From assembly GCF_001680005.1 (NCBI RefSeq), contig NC_033566.1:1612001-1676000 (forward strand): 64,000 nt of DNA, given 5' to 3'. Below, piece by piece: positions 42,301 to 52,460 of this stretch; within the stretch, counting starts at the first letter, position 1; every line of letters begins with the position of its first letter. The notes below the pieces were generated by a model. It had not been told where the DNA came from and made no database searches. It saw only the letters and a list, made by a program, of their open reading frames with translations. Source of the DNA: Plasmodium coatneyi. Taxonomy: Eukaryota > Apicomplexa > Aconoidasida > Haemosporida > Plasmodiidae. A program made the translations under genes and the position numbers.

Positions 42301-45300
42301 ATGTGAGAAGTACACATGAGGGAACACTTGGGATGGTTAGCATGCATGCAAAGGTTACCCTTACACTCATGGCAGTTATGCAACAGATTGGCACCGTTCC
42401 ACCCGTTGAATGGGTGCACTCCACAGGTTCTATTCATCACGGTGGTAATTTCATTGCCTGTTTCTTCCCCATCGGAGGGTTTGCACCGATGTAGTGCACC
42501 CTGTGCTTGGAGAATATTTGCCCCGAGATTGTTATTTCCGGTGGTATACACATTGGGGACGCTCCCGTAGGGGAATGCCCCATAATGGAGCGCCTTAATG
42601 TCTTCCACGGACTTGCTGGCGTCAACCATTTTGGAGCTGTCAATGCAGGGGGGGGCATGGTTGCACGTGTTCCCTGCGTTGAAGAAAATGTTACCCCCTG
42701 GTCCTTCTCCATCGCACAGATGTGACTGTCCGCCCACATGCGATATGCAGCTGGAAGACTTATCACAACCACCACCAACCTTAATTGGTAAATACCACTT
42801 CAACAAATTTAAAAACTTCTCCTGGTTAAGAATGCTTCCATTGGGATTGTTTTTCCCCACGTTACTTGCATCTGAGTGTATCCTATCGTGAGTTTTCTCT
42901 CCGATAAAATTGAACCTGCTTGGTTTCTTCGCTTCTGTTTGTAGTGAGGGTGAACTATCATCGAAGGGGAGTTGTTCATTCACACCGTTGGTTCTTTCCG
43001 ATTCATTATTTTGCATTTTTTCACTGACCCCACTGACGTCGTTTTCTGTAGCACTGCAGCTTCCCTCGTCACCATTCCCTCTGTCCTCGTGACTGCCATC
43101 GTTTGGTGCTTCCCCTGAGGAGAGACCGTTGTCATTTGAATTCAGTTCCACGCTCTGGTTTATGTATGCACCATGCTGAATTAGAACCTCCCGGATGAAC
43201 TCCATTAGTTGGTTTTTGCACACGCTATCGCCACTGGTACAGGTGTCTACGGCTTCTCCTTTCGTGTGAGGATAATTCGCGGTGGGGTCATCCTGATTGC
43301 CACCAATGCAGTTATGCAAATTGTTATGAGGAGCACTGGACACACCAAACGGGGTAGAGTGCCCCCCTGGATAAACTACTCCCGAACAGGGCACCTCCCC
43401 ATGATGAGCGAAACTTAATTTTCTCATCGTTTCCTCGGTGACGATTCCTTTTTGACCCCCCTTCTCCATCATTCCCTGTAGGTATTGTACCGCTTTGTCT
43501 TCTCCACCTCCAAGGATTGCTTCATTCGCACACATGCCACCAATCCCCCCATTTGTATTGCTCGTTGCGTTGAAAAGACACCTGCCTGGTGAGCAACTAG
43601 AGAAGCAATCATCCTTCACATTCGTATGAAAAAATTCACCACGCACAAGCATGTTCCTCCTCTTCAGCATAAGGTTCCCCTTTTCCACTTCGATTAACTT
43701 AAAATTCTCTAGTCTCAAAATAACGTTGTTCACTGTGCATGCACTCAAGGAAGACAGAACCCCTAAATTTTTCAGGATAGGCGTAAAGATAACTGCGTAA
43801 TTAAAAAGGTCGTGACAGAAGAGTGTGTTCATTACTTGGTTCAAATAGTGGGTGATGATTTTTTTTTTTTTTTTTTTTTTTATATTTAAATGCATTATGG
43901 AGTTGTTCAAGGAAGCGGGTTGCTTCTTCGACCTTCGGTTCCCCTTTTCTGGTTCTGCCACGTGGGTGTTCCCTCCATGGTGGTTATCATGCGAGTTTGT
44001 CTCATGAATCATATCACTTCCGTGGGGATGTCTCGCCTTTCCTAGATGCAGGGGCAAGCGGTTCGAAAAATGGCTAGCTGGAGAAACAGAATCATACTCC
44101 TCAGAAATGAACTTGTTAGATGTAGTTGTTTTCCCCTCATTCGATTTTAATATTTCGTTCGCAGATACACTGACGCATTGATCGTTAAACATGGCAGATT
44201 CATGATACATAGTGGGGTGGACGTTCAGGGGGTTGCAGGTTTCTTCACTGGGGGAACCCCCTACTCCGGGAGTTACGCTCGACTGTAAATGGAATCCGTC
44301 CCCACAGCCGATGATACCATTGTGTTCGTTCTTTGGACTAAAAGCAACGTCGGAAGTAGGGCCTGTGTCGTCCTCCGTTTCCTTGCTGTCAATTATCTTA
44401 CTTCCAACAATGGGGGTAGTGAGCTGCTGCTCCTGATGGGAATCTCCATTAGAATCCTCCCCATTGGACGCTTCCTCCTTTTTTGTTGACCCTTCCAGGT
44501 GTTGTGCCTTTTCTTTCTTCGAATCCTGGTCGGTTTTCCCTACATGGTGGCTACCGTTAATGTTGAATGGGTCTTCTGGGTTTATCCCATCGAGGGGAGG
44601 TCCCTCCAAAGGAGAGTTATCCCCATTGAGGGTGGTGTCGACCCCTTCGTCGTTCTCCTCCCCATCATCATCATCATCATCATCAGAGTATTGCTTCAAT
44701 CCAAACTTATCATCGTCCTTGTATTGGTACTTGTATTTGTCTGGCTGCCCACTTTCATTAACCACCGTTTCGATGCTCGTCCGCATGTCACTTGGTGCGT
44801 AGTAAATTTTGTCCTCCATGTCGTTCATGTCGTTTATGTCTTCCCTGCAGAGAAGACCGTCCACCTCCTTGGAAGCCATCTCGTTAAGGTCGTACTGACC
44901 TTGCTGAGTTACATACTCAGATTCGTTCAGCCTGACTGGATCGATCCCACCAACTACAAAAGAATGCTCATTCATCTTTACCTCGTTATTGGTACAATTT
45001 TCGTCGGTAGATATGGTGTCTGTTTTGATTTGCTTGTGGGTATATCCATGCATGTTTTTTTCCTCCCCGAGGCTGTGTTTTCTCTTCAAGGATCTACCTA
45101 GCCCTAGCCAGTGGTGCCTCTCTACGTGATGATCCATGGGTTCATTGAACCCACAATCGTTTATACCTTCGTAGAGGTTGCCCCTACTAGATGCGTCATT
45201 TTCTTCCTTCACTGTCATGGCGTTGGTCGCATTAGGTAGCAGTGCATTTGCAAAGGGGATGATTTTTCCATTCCCACTTCGGACGGCAACCTTACGTGAT

Positions 45301-47282
45301 ATATTGCTCCTCCCAAGGGTGCTCCTCACCACAGCACCTTTTACCAACCCATGGGTCCACTTCTTCTTCCTCATGCTGGTGAGCACCCTAGCGTGGTGGA
45401 CAATCGAATGGACGTCCACATAGGAACTGTTAATGGCCATAATTTTCCTGAAGTGAAAGAAGTAACCATCCCCATTGTTGTTGCAGACCCACTGGGGGTT
45501 GTACTCCTTCAGATAATCCAACACTTGAATGAAACACTTTTTTATATTGCATAGAAGCTGCTCTACGTATTTATCTGCATCTGCGTAGGTAAATCCATAA
45601 ATTATTTCGTTAATTATTTTCTTTTTCAGCTTCTTCCGACGTATTGCATGTGCACTGTTGCTGTTCCTTTCATTCACGTTCCCAGGAGCATATGCATTAG
45701 TGATGTAGAGGAGGAATAACGGGACAGTTATTTTGATGCTTTTCTGTAGGGTTGCTTTGTCCTTCACCGGGCAGCTACCGAAGGGGTTGTTCATATAGAC
45801 GGGGTAAACGTGCATATGGTTGCTGAGGGGGGTGCCAACACAGGTGGAGATGGAAGTGTCCGCATTGGTAGTGGGCATAGTGGTGCACTGGTTGCCGCTC
45901 CCTTGGGTTATGCCATGAGTAGACCCAGCATGGAGCTGCTTCCCCTCCTGGGATATCATCTTCCTGCTGTAATTCCTTAAGTAGTGATGAATCTTCATTG
46001 CAATATTTTTAAAGGCATGATCTGGGTTTTGCTCTTCACCCTTGGATTGGTTTTGCGTCTCTACGGATAAATGGTTACTGTCCTCATTTGGGACAGTGTT
46101 CCTACCTTCTGAGTGGCTAGCCAAATCGTAGTTGCAGTTACCCATGCAGTGTTTGACTTCCCTGTTGAACCCCTCATTTGGGGGTTCCCCATTGCTAGCA
46201 TTGGCATAATTATTCAATTCGTTACAGGTGGTGGAACTATTCTTGTGGGTGTCCCCATTGGGGAGGGTCTCGGGGTCCTCCACATGCGAAAGCATATTCG
46301 ACTGCACATTCGTCTGCACAATCGTGTGTGCATTATCGTTGCCGAAGACGGGTTCACCGTATGGATGAACCTGCAACGCATCACCCTTCGGAAGGTAACC
46401 ATTCCCCAAATAGCTGTTCACGTCAAATGTTTTCTCATCCGAGTTGAATTCCTCCTTCTTTATCCCTCCTGGCTTGTTCATCATTTGTTCTAAGTAACGC
46501 TTAATGAATGCATAGTTGTAACCGTTGTTGACCTCCGATTGGGAAACCATTTCGTTCTGTTCACCACAGTGGGGGGAAATTCCATTTCTGTGGAAGCAAT
46601 TTTTCTCATCCTTATATGGACCATTGGAAGCTCCACAAAGGTGATCCTCCTGCACATTATGTTGTGGATAATTCGGGCTGTCTTTGTAAAAAAAGAGGTT
46701 ACATTCATTCCATCCTTCTTCTGTTACGTCCTTCGCACTCAGTTCTGCGTTCATGTGAGTAAGGTGAAAGTCGTTTGTGTGGGGGGAGGTTGCCCCGTTC
46801 GTTTTGTTCCCGTCCTCCACATGTGGGTTATGCTCCTCCATGTCGATCTGATGACTCGGGGAAGGTTCACTAGGAAGGGATACTTTCCTCCCTTCGCTGA
46901 AGCAGTTGTTGGTTGTGATTGACCCTCCGTTGTCACTAACGATTGGTGTATTTAAAAATTCCATCATGGGGTTGTTTCGCATAATGTCGGGAAAGCTCAT
47001 GTGTTTTGGCTCTCCGTTCCCCTCCTCCTCGTCGTCCTCCTCCTCCATGTGTGCATCCGCCACCCGCTTGCTGTTTCCCTTGTCGGGGTTTCGATCCAAG
47101 TAAAGGTTACACAGATCATTTACGCTCATTAATTTATTTTCATCGATCGTAGAATTCGATGCGAATGAATCCAGGTTCTTGTTCTGCAACATGGAGGGAA
47201 CAACATTCAGCTCATCCATGTAGTTCTTGTAGATGTCCTCTTTGGTGGCCTTTCCACCTTCCGTTTTGGACTGCTTCTCCAT
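36306..47282 (-). CDS. ApiAP2 transcription factor with three AP2 domains
   Basis: A single-exon 3658-residue nuclear DNA-binding protein. All three AP2 domains lie in the last third: about 2544-2594 (GVYFDRSQKAWIGSWYEEGK ... GWDEARNLATKARFAFEN), about 3097-3150 (GVFYQDSKKAFCANWYSNGK ... ARNLAIAARKKFEHV) and about 3580-3638 (GVYMIRINGIVQAWRAEW ... LSKKLAIEMRARM). A Lys/Asp/Met repeat precedes the third. Two ordered, non-AP2 segments stand out in the N-terminal half: about 516-650 (IKITVPLFLLYITNAY onward) and about 1138-1208 (NQVMNTLFCHDLFNYAVIF onward). A Cys/His-rich cluster lies near 1630-1670. The rest is Asn/Gly/Asp-rich low complexity with polyacidic runs. Domain number and synteny match the P. 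falciparum three-AP2 gene next to myosin E. Its target genes cannot be read from the sequence. Upstream lies a 5.4-kb spacer, suggesting a long leader or complex promoter. Confidence 0.95.
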   Translation of the reverse strand: MEKQSKTEGGKATKEDIYKNYMDELNVVPSMLQNKNLDSFASNSTIDENKLMSVNDLCNLYLDRNPDKGNSKRVADAHMEEEDDEEEGNGEPKHMSFPDIMRNNPMMEFLNTPIVSDNGGSITTNNCFSEGRKVSLPSEPSPSHQIDMEEHNPHVEDGNKTNGATSPHTNDFHLTHMNAELSAKDVTEEGWNECNLFFYKDSPNYPQHNVQEDHLCGASNGPYKDEKNCFHRNGISPHCGEQNEMVSQSEVNNGYNYAFIKRYLEQMMNKPGGIKKEEFNSDEKTFDVNSYLGNGYLPKGDALQVHPYGEPVFGNDNAHTIVQTNVQSNMLSHVEDPETLPNGDTHKNSSTTCNELNNYANASNGEPPNEGFNREVKHCMGNCNYDLASHSEGRNTVPNEDSNHLSVETQNQSKGEEQNPDHAFKNIAMKIHHYLRNYSRKMISQEGKQLHAGSTHGITQGSGNQCTTMPTTNADTSISTCVGTPLSNHMHVYPVYMNNPFGSCPVKDKATLQKSIKITVPLFLLYITNAYAPGNVNERNSNSAHAIRRKKLKKKIINEIIYGFTYADADKYVEQLLCNIKKCFIQVLDYLKEYNPQWVCNNNGDGYFFHFRKIMAINSSYVDVHSIVHHARVLTSMRKKKWTHGLVKGAVVRSTLGRSNISRKVAVRSGNGKIIPFANALLPNATNAMTVKEENDASSRGNLYEGINDCGFNEPMDHHVERHHWLGLGRSLKRKHSLGEEKNMHGYTHKQIKTDTISTDENCTNNEVKMNEHSFVVGGIDPVRLNESEYVTQQGQYDLNEMASKEVDGLLCREDINDMNDMEDKIYYAPSDMRTSIETVVNESGQPDKYKYQYKDDDKFGLKQYSDDDDDDDGEENDEGVDTTLNGDNSPLEGPPLDGINPEDPFNINGSHHVGKTDQDSKKEKAQHLEGSTKKEEASNGEDSNGDSHQEQQLTTPIVGSKIIDSKETEDDTGPTSDVAFSPKNEHNGIIGCGDGFHLQSSVTPGVGGSPSEETCNPLNVHPTMYHESAMFNDQCVSVSANEILKSNEGKTTTSNKFISEEYDSVSPASHFSNRLPLHLGKARHPHGSDMIHETNSHDNHHGGNTHVAEPEKGNRRSKKQPASLNNSIMHLNIKKKKKKKIITHYLNQVMNTLFCHDLFNYAVIFTPILKNLGVLSSLSACTVNNVILRLENFKLIEVEKGNLMLKRRNMLVRGEFFHTNVKDDCFSSCSPGRCLFNATSNTNGGIGGMCANEAILGGGEDKAVQYLQGMMEKGGQKGIVTEETMRKLSFAHHGEVPCSGVVYPGGHSTPFGVSSAPHNNLHNCIGGNQDDPTANYPHTKGEAVDTCTSGDSVCKNQLMEFIREVLIQHGAYINQSVELNSNDNGLSSGEAPNDGSHEDRGNGDEGSCSATENDVSGVSEKMQNNESERTNGVNEQLPFDDSSPSLQTEAKKPSRFNFIGEKTHDRIHSDASNVGKNNPNGSILNQEKFLNLLKWYLPIKVGGGCDKSSSCISHVGGQSHLCDGEGPGGNIFFNAGNTCNHAPPCIDSSKMVDASKSVEDIKALHYGAFPYGSVPNVYTTGNNNLGANILQAQGALHRCKPSDGEETGNEITTVMNRTCGVHPFNGWNGANLLHNCHECKGNLCMHANHPKCSLMCTSHMCNGITHNHLCGGKMKMASILNEKGVKSSTVSEPNAGENNNKGSNACAGGGELEKKFLSLIKSGELNLEGLPYEKLLFGSKMLDGTNDSTAFRHPMGDNNNLYGGEHHRDATHGGVSNPFNGFCHEVKNPLGGKGNGIDPCNHLAQQLVNKNDGQVVKEEDIKEGQLQGEENLLRMNGNPCPDVKLAYDSLVDAASTNYTNCGAYKSGLMSTIGNASTCTQQTNNNNRGNQLWKLYQLYGLLEKEKNGTTAEDKIYTDMQNELKKYLPKNDSLFSKGKVAKLLFPCDSVGTNNGCEEEGSSGNKLLNDNSRLLYEQQLYLLNSQIIHPRRDKMQFASSMEEGMYQDNHRTYKNLFLNEEQNDRNEGTMLFHDGNDKTNKMNEEKMKNYLSSLCNPIVYKCGFYPNEGSNHNGAQSSGGSGNIPFNSINHMNRCTDSRRSSNLCDYINSFTYTNPNENCSDNVSHVDDLGKFLLVPEHSNSRNASGASDRGDKGDTGSRMVVRRGSAHHGLRHHNSGKRGHHRLGGGSATKGSSHSKSFSHLYKDVVTPLDHRKNKLCNKHMSNSVGLFNGRNNTDDMILHGYLTRKRREEMTDNITKKRALIRKIKNAEKITDEEINKRLMKLSGDPTEIKFLKKYYAQGGDKDNGANSDEDDNDDNGDGSRGGVTLDDPNDHNLSGKKKMHMKNVYHSGNGVKSGRHKEMKGGNTAGCGVNQEDDENVSSVESTKVGLKGERGKNVNFFLNNFTVEYGRGRRNKMANQNYMKNYELESRYYGRRDSSTGGGGETGINGSGNTNGKATPNMGTDHRNGKLNGVCYINSGRSHNKDKTKLHLDTTGTTPVGRGNNAAGKGGVGSRRMNTKVRNNAAVDSNENYEYRMSASELKPQRGVYFDRSQKAWIGSWYEEGKQIKRRFKIKYYGWDEARNLATKARFAFENRTKHTKGAGKKGACAAGASNLAATANCGVSNEATLGGVNNDGTEAVNVDASGGYARTGGKKEEDGTNVHNNGTNEDGGNHFECGNYADGTNRRIMSRRGGGTYLRSTNEDHAVDSNNAPTNKRDGRRGGTTIHTANSNSGRTHKMEEENNPLNGKAITAAAAEEEDNDDEEEEEDVLPTGKQKKLRTNNNPRDGSNNNGACPSTKNSTLVPLGEGKKNEKGGGVPYADAMKYETGGREKYPFEQHQVNYEEYHPAYDKKRNVGSHKGDVRGGACKNEGTTYDGYGGKYVSEFKGGEIDIFRDWNEFHRAGGGRYESASRGEYALSGMSSVNGMNDLGGGRGKGRHLSQGSTLRHYDDYYVKGGYPDGKATAERVEHAEHATEEEDVPKKKNENEQYASCINGGRRKMNSNVNSARNPHQDDDNDDEDEEDMNYDYCNPVGTTRKERTNRENPLPAIEHKGKNSYTKYPTGKTADNVITYAKSNNKKSNDTNQHQIDSSVILPQGVFYQDSKKAFCANWYSNGKQEKRYFSINKFGEERARNLAIAARKKFEHVYKKNNHVGKKDGHHNCSMMKTEPGNDITGLDNYDLLENLHQSNKHNYANHGGKGGPTHTGKATEAVKAALMAVTGMNNLNLNQGGKSGVGHNSINDPNHHEVVTVDVKNALMNNGGNEKSIGGGPTISNDDLHYVQNGYINGRNYSKCKESNLYAEDLYRGHLCTGDPITDAVYKNLMSVTPPSESILMNICNTTNNNTGKENIKLVSSPVGSNSTTDMVNNNLTDCVSNGRGVGGTNFEGEGPQNEADMSVSAPLSNIATGGENNPKDNEGEDPDPNGLHNGNGIDNSLLGTNMGSSVNIGVSPPFRNNNLFIGPNDVCIPGVEEQNGENLYTGMASKTNEMHLYAAANENLTKGLTNEEVNPVGVPFDPNAGDFSTPDYYSGNKQGTKNQFTRSIKKEIDDMGMYSKLEKLDKMEKLDKMDKMDKSNSTPAGVYMIRINGIVQAWRAEWRSPSGCKRTKNFGINTYGTTLSKKLAIEMRARMTGECLVSDDGTVFDYTNKKTPKGSTRD

Positions 47283-49455
47283 CGTTTCGTTAAGCTCGTT
47301 TTTTTTTTTTTATTTTTTTTGTTTGGGGAGGGGGACTTTCCTTCCTTAGGGGTTGTTCAGTGGTTAGGTTTTGCCCACTTCGGTTCGTACCTCTACCAGC
47401 GACCGGCAGACGATTGTACAAATAAAACTAAAGTTAAAAATGCTCGAAAAATATCGCTAGTCGGAGGATAAAGGACAGAGAGACTCTCACGTTAGTCATC
47501 ACATCTAAGCAGATGCAACCTACGTGGAGTCATCTTCGAAGTGGGATCACGTTAAAGCGTCTGCCCATATGAACGCGGAACCAAAGCTTGACTGGAACTA
47601 CTGAGAAGTGGTGCTATGGCTTCCTTTTCGAATCGACAAAAAAAAAAAAAAAAAAAAAGCAACTAGTGCAATACACAGCACAAATCTGTTGCAACGTCCA
47701 ACCTGTGTGTGTGCACACGCGCAGGTGCAAACTGCTCTCCTCGCGTAGGTCCCTTTAAAAGCATTTACTGGGTTATTGTTCTAGTCACTTTCGTGTGCTG
47801 CTCAAAATGGATAATTACCACGTATGGGGCGGGATCTGAGTTATTTAAAAAAAAATTTTTTTTTTCTAACGCGTTGATAAAAGGTGTGCTCTACAACTGT
47901 GTGGTCAACCGACCCAGTTCGTGCAAATAAATGTGCGTGCACACTGTTGTATATGCACGTGCGGAAAAGAAATTAAAGCGTAACCCAATGAAGGAGGGGC
48001 AGTTAAAAAAAAAAAACGGAAAAAGCAAACGAGAATTCGCGCGCTCACACGTGGAAATTACGTCGCGAATGTGTATGTGATTAAATGACCAGGTGATCCG
48101 CTTCAAAATTGAAAAGTAGCCTACCAAGGGGAGGCAGTCACGGTGGCACTTGCAATTGTAGTTGCAACGGAATTGTATCCCTTCTGCGCGTCAACAAAAA
48201 ACATTAAAAAAAAAGCATACGCGCGTGAGGGTCCCTACATGCACATAGCCAAGTAATTAAAAGAATTTTGCATTCACGTGGAGGTAACTGCAAAGCCTTT
48301 TTTTTTCCTCGTCACATAAACCTGCGTGATCCTCGACTAGCTCAACGGCTGCCGCAGCGAAATTGTGCAACTGGAAAGACGACACCTCACGGAGATACGT
48401 CTCCTCCTGTCTTGCAAGTGAGAGGACCACACTTGCTGCCACTTATATACAAATAGGGGGAGATACACACCTCCTTTGTCTTTTCACAATTTCCGTCAAA
48501 TTACTCACCTCCGTGTGTATGCGGGAGAATTCGATCGTGTGCATCACGAGTGTATATACATGCGTTGCCCATTCGCACGTATACAGACAGAAAAAAAAAA
48601 AAAAAAAAAAAAACACGCATATGCATATGCCACGGGTGGTGAACAAGTTGTTAGCGTGGCGTAGCAGGTTCACTCGCCTGTACCTCGAAAAAAAACAAAA
48701 AACAAAAAAAAAAAAAAAAACGTCTTCACCAATAAGCGCAGCAGTTAAAGGCTACTTAACTCACTACGGTGTGAGATTAAAAAAAAAAAAAAAAAAAAAG
48801 AAATACATACAACACAGCACAACACCGAGGTGTGGAGGCTCTCCGTGTGCACCTTCGTACGTGTGCACCTGTGTGCTGTCGGGGATATGCAGCCGTGACG
48901 GCACTCCTACCTCTTAAAAAGGCGGAGAAAAAAATACACGGTTAAAAATGGCAGAGAAAAAAAAAAAAAAAAGTCACGGTAGCAACGATGCATACACATG
49001 GACACACATGCATACTCACCGCTTCGACTTTTTTTTACTTTAAAAAAAAAAAAAAAAAAAAACTATTCCTTGGTGTGTACTCGCGCAGGAATAACGAATG
49101 TGAAAAAAAAAAAAAAAAAAAGGGAGGGGAAGAATACAGCCCACGTGTGCTGTTCACCCTCGAACGGATAGTGCAAAAAACAACACGGTGTAACAATCCT
49201 CACGGCTCACACACACAAGGATGCAACTGTCGCCCCAGGAGGTAGCGCTCCGGGGAGTTTCCCTTTTGGTACAAATGGGCAACAAATTTCACATACCTGT
49301 GACGCAGGTTTACACACGGCCCCCTTGCCTCTCGCTCAAGGGGCACGCGGAAACGAGCCCAATGCACTGGGACACTAACACCAGGACGCTCGCGTGCTTG
49401 GCGAGGGGCACGCGGATTGGAAAAAGTTTCAAAAGGGGAAAATTCAAAAGGCACG

Positions 49456-49535
49456 AAATTGGAAAATTTAAATGGAAAATTTTAAAATGGAAAATTTAAA
49501 TGGAAAATTTAAAAATGGAAAATTAAAAATGGAGA
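49456..49535. repeat. Degenerate tandem TGGAAAATTTAAA repeats
   Basis: About six imperfect copies of a 12-14-nt unit (GGAAAATTTAAAAT and variants). More diverged copies continue to about 49620. Confidence 0.8.
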
Positions 49536-49649
49536 TTTACGAAGGCAATTTAGGAAGGCCTTTTAAAACGCCGCATAAAAGCAGTTTAAAATTTAAAGTG
49601 GAAAATTCACAATGGAGAATTCAAAACAAAGCCAAAATAAAAATCTGAG

Positions 49650-49678
<29 letters not shown>
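49650..49678. repeat. A29 homopolymer
   Basis: Twenty-nine consecutive A residues just after the TGGAAAATTTAAA repeats. A second A tract of about 20 follows at about 49711. Confidence 0.85.
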
Positions 49679-49680
<2 letters not shown>

Positions 49681-52429
49681 AAAGCATACAACAAAAGGAC
49701 TAACTTACCAATAAAAAAAAAAAAAAAAAAAACTTGCAACTAAAAATTGGTGATTAAATACTAAAAATTAAGTGTCAACCGAAACAGGAAAAAAAAGAAC
49801 AAAAAAAAATGCAAAAAAAATACAAAAAAATAGAGCAAAAGAACAATGCAAACACGTGCGTCAACTGGTGTCCCAAAGCGTACACATCTCCTAGTTTCGC
49901 ACAAGCGCCGAGAGACGAACGTATCCCTCTCCTTCACACACCCACGTTTATGCACGTCCCCAGTCATAGCGGGGTGTGTATGCGCACCACCAGGGCGTTT
50001 TAGTTCCAGAACATAAAAATGGATCAAGAGGGAAACGGGTGCAATGCGCAATGTACAAAATGGTCTGAACACTTGTGCGTAAGGAGGGCATAAAGGAAGA
50101 GCAAACGCCAGGAGAGGGATTAAAAGCTGCCGAAACAAAACAAACGCGCTAACTAAAAAAATCGTCGCAAGGAATGATGCCAGAGCGACGGATAGGCAAA
50201 AACGCTAAAGGACAAAGAAGTAGCAAAGTGGGCTAAGTGGAAGAATGGCAAAAGCAACAAATGAACAATCAACAGTCAACACTTAACAGTTAATAATTGA
50301 CCATTAACTGGGTAAGAAAAATTTAAGGGAGTCAAAAAAAAAAAAAAAAAAAAAAAACATTACCGGCAAGCGCGCATACGCCTGTTCATTTCCGTCAGTC
50401 TCATGCAGATAAAATGTGTTGTGCTCCCCCGGGGTGTAGCATTTATGCACAATTTAAAAAACAAATTTACGGAGGTGCATACTGTGCACAAGGGGTGGGG
50501 GGGAAAAATAAGACTACACACATGTGTGTGTATTTAATGTGCACACTGCACTTACGCACATGCAAACGGGTATGTAACCGTCTGGAGGAACCACACGCGC
50601 ATAGTGAGTAATTTTAATGTAAAGAAGAGAACACCTAGCCACTTTGTGCTTTACAAATAAAAAGGCAAGGGTGCATATTTTTACAAAAAAAAAAAAAAAT
50701 GCATGACGCACAAAGGCAATTCTTCCTCTTCCGCTTCTTCTCCTTCCCCTTTATTTTCTTCCCTTTGGTGCCTTACTGTTGATCTTTTTTTTTTTTTTTT
50801 TTCCGAGTCAACACAAATGCAGAACAAAAGTAACGGAGAATAGGGAAATTGGATCATGCCCAGGTGCAAACACACACTTTGGTCTAAGAGTACGCGAATG
50901 CACCCGTTACACTCGTGTGCACACGAACAATTAAGGGAAAAAAAAAATACGCAACAGGGAACGTAATTACACCAAAAGCGTAGTACACTGGGTGCCTTGC
51001 GCGGAACACTTCCCCATGTCGGAGTGGTAATCCAGGGGAATCCATTGAAAAAAAGGGACACGGAAGATGGAGAATTTGTCCAAATGAATGCAGGTACACC
51101 AAACTGTGCGGGGTGCACCCAAATAAACGGAGAGGCTGAACATCCAATGGGCAATTACACATTCGGGGGAAGCGAAAAGAGTGCACCATCGACTTGTTCT
51201 GTGGCGCAAACACTTAAGAAAAACACTACGGGAAAATATGTTTAACCATTAGGCCACTCTCTACGCTGCCGATTGCTCACGTGCGCGTATGTGCTTTATT
51301 TTTTGCCGCACAAGGCGTATGCTCAGTGAGCACGATTTCGGGCTAGCACACTCTCCGGTCGAACGCGTCACGTTCTAAAAATCGCAACGATACTTAATTT
51401 CACAAAGGTGAGAAAAAAAAAAATAAAATAAAATGAAATAATTATGACATGGTCATAACTTTTCGCTTCCTTTTTAAGCAGCTAGCCAACTTTTCGCCTG
51501 AACGGGTCAGCAAAAGTGTGCAAAAGAAAAGAAAAAAAAAAAAAAAAAACTAGCTAAAAGGTTTCTACATTTGGCTGATCACCACTCGGAGGACACATTA
51601 AAAAATAGTATCTCATTTTTTGTTAAAAGTAACAACGCAGGGTCTTAGTCTATTTTATGCGTCTTACCATGTAGGGGGGGAGTGATCCCCTCACAAAAAA
51701 AGTTAACGATACGCCCTTCTCGAAAAACACGCGAGAAGAGGGGTATTCCAAAAAAAAAGTACAAACTGTACATCCGCAAGAGAAGCAATTTTGCCATTAT
51801 ACTGGTCTGGGTCGTCGCAGAAATTTGCCTAACTTCGATGCTACCGCGCGAGTGGCCAAATGTGAGTAGGCATTTACTTTTGCTTTAAAGGGGGAATTAA
51901 CGACCAATCATTATTGTCCACAGCAGGGTGTTTTTCACCCAATTGGCGTGAATACTTGCATAGCGGGCATATGCCCCCCTGGACAGTTAAAATGGGAGCG
52001 TTGTGAAGTTGGCTGGAACTACATGGGAAACACGCCGCGTGGATTACCACGTGTGCGCACTTCACCATTTTTGCAAAAAAAAAAAAAAAATGAATAGACG
52101 TTCGGGTGTAGTTCCTTCCTGCGCATAGTTAGTTCGTTTCGTTCCTCGCGCGTCGCTTTGCGGGGTCATCGTCAACTTGTGGAGGACTCCACAGTCGCCG
52201 TTAACCGCGGCTGGATGGGGGTGCCGTGCGGCACTTGCGGAAGTTGGCGCGCATGCAGCATGTGTGGAAAAGGTCAACGGGGTCACAGCACGTTCGGTCG
52301 TCAAAATGTTCTGCAACGAATGCTGCGCAAAATGGTTTGCAATGACGGAAGGGAAAAGTGGCTCACGAAAAATAGCAGAGGAAACGGTGTCATACATGCC
52401 CGCATTCCCACATATGCCGAGGCCTGCCT

Positions 52430-52460
<31 letters not shown>

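Noticed and set aside
36810..46922. Many open frames on the plus strand within the ApiAP2 gene
   Set aside because: They are shadows of a single continuous 3658-codon gene with three AP2 domains on the other strand.
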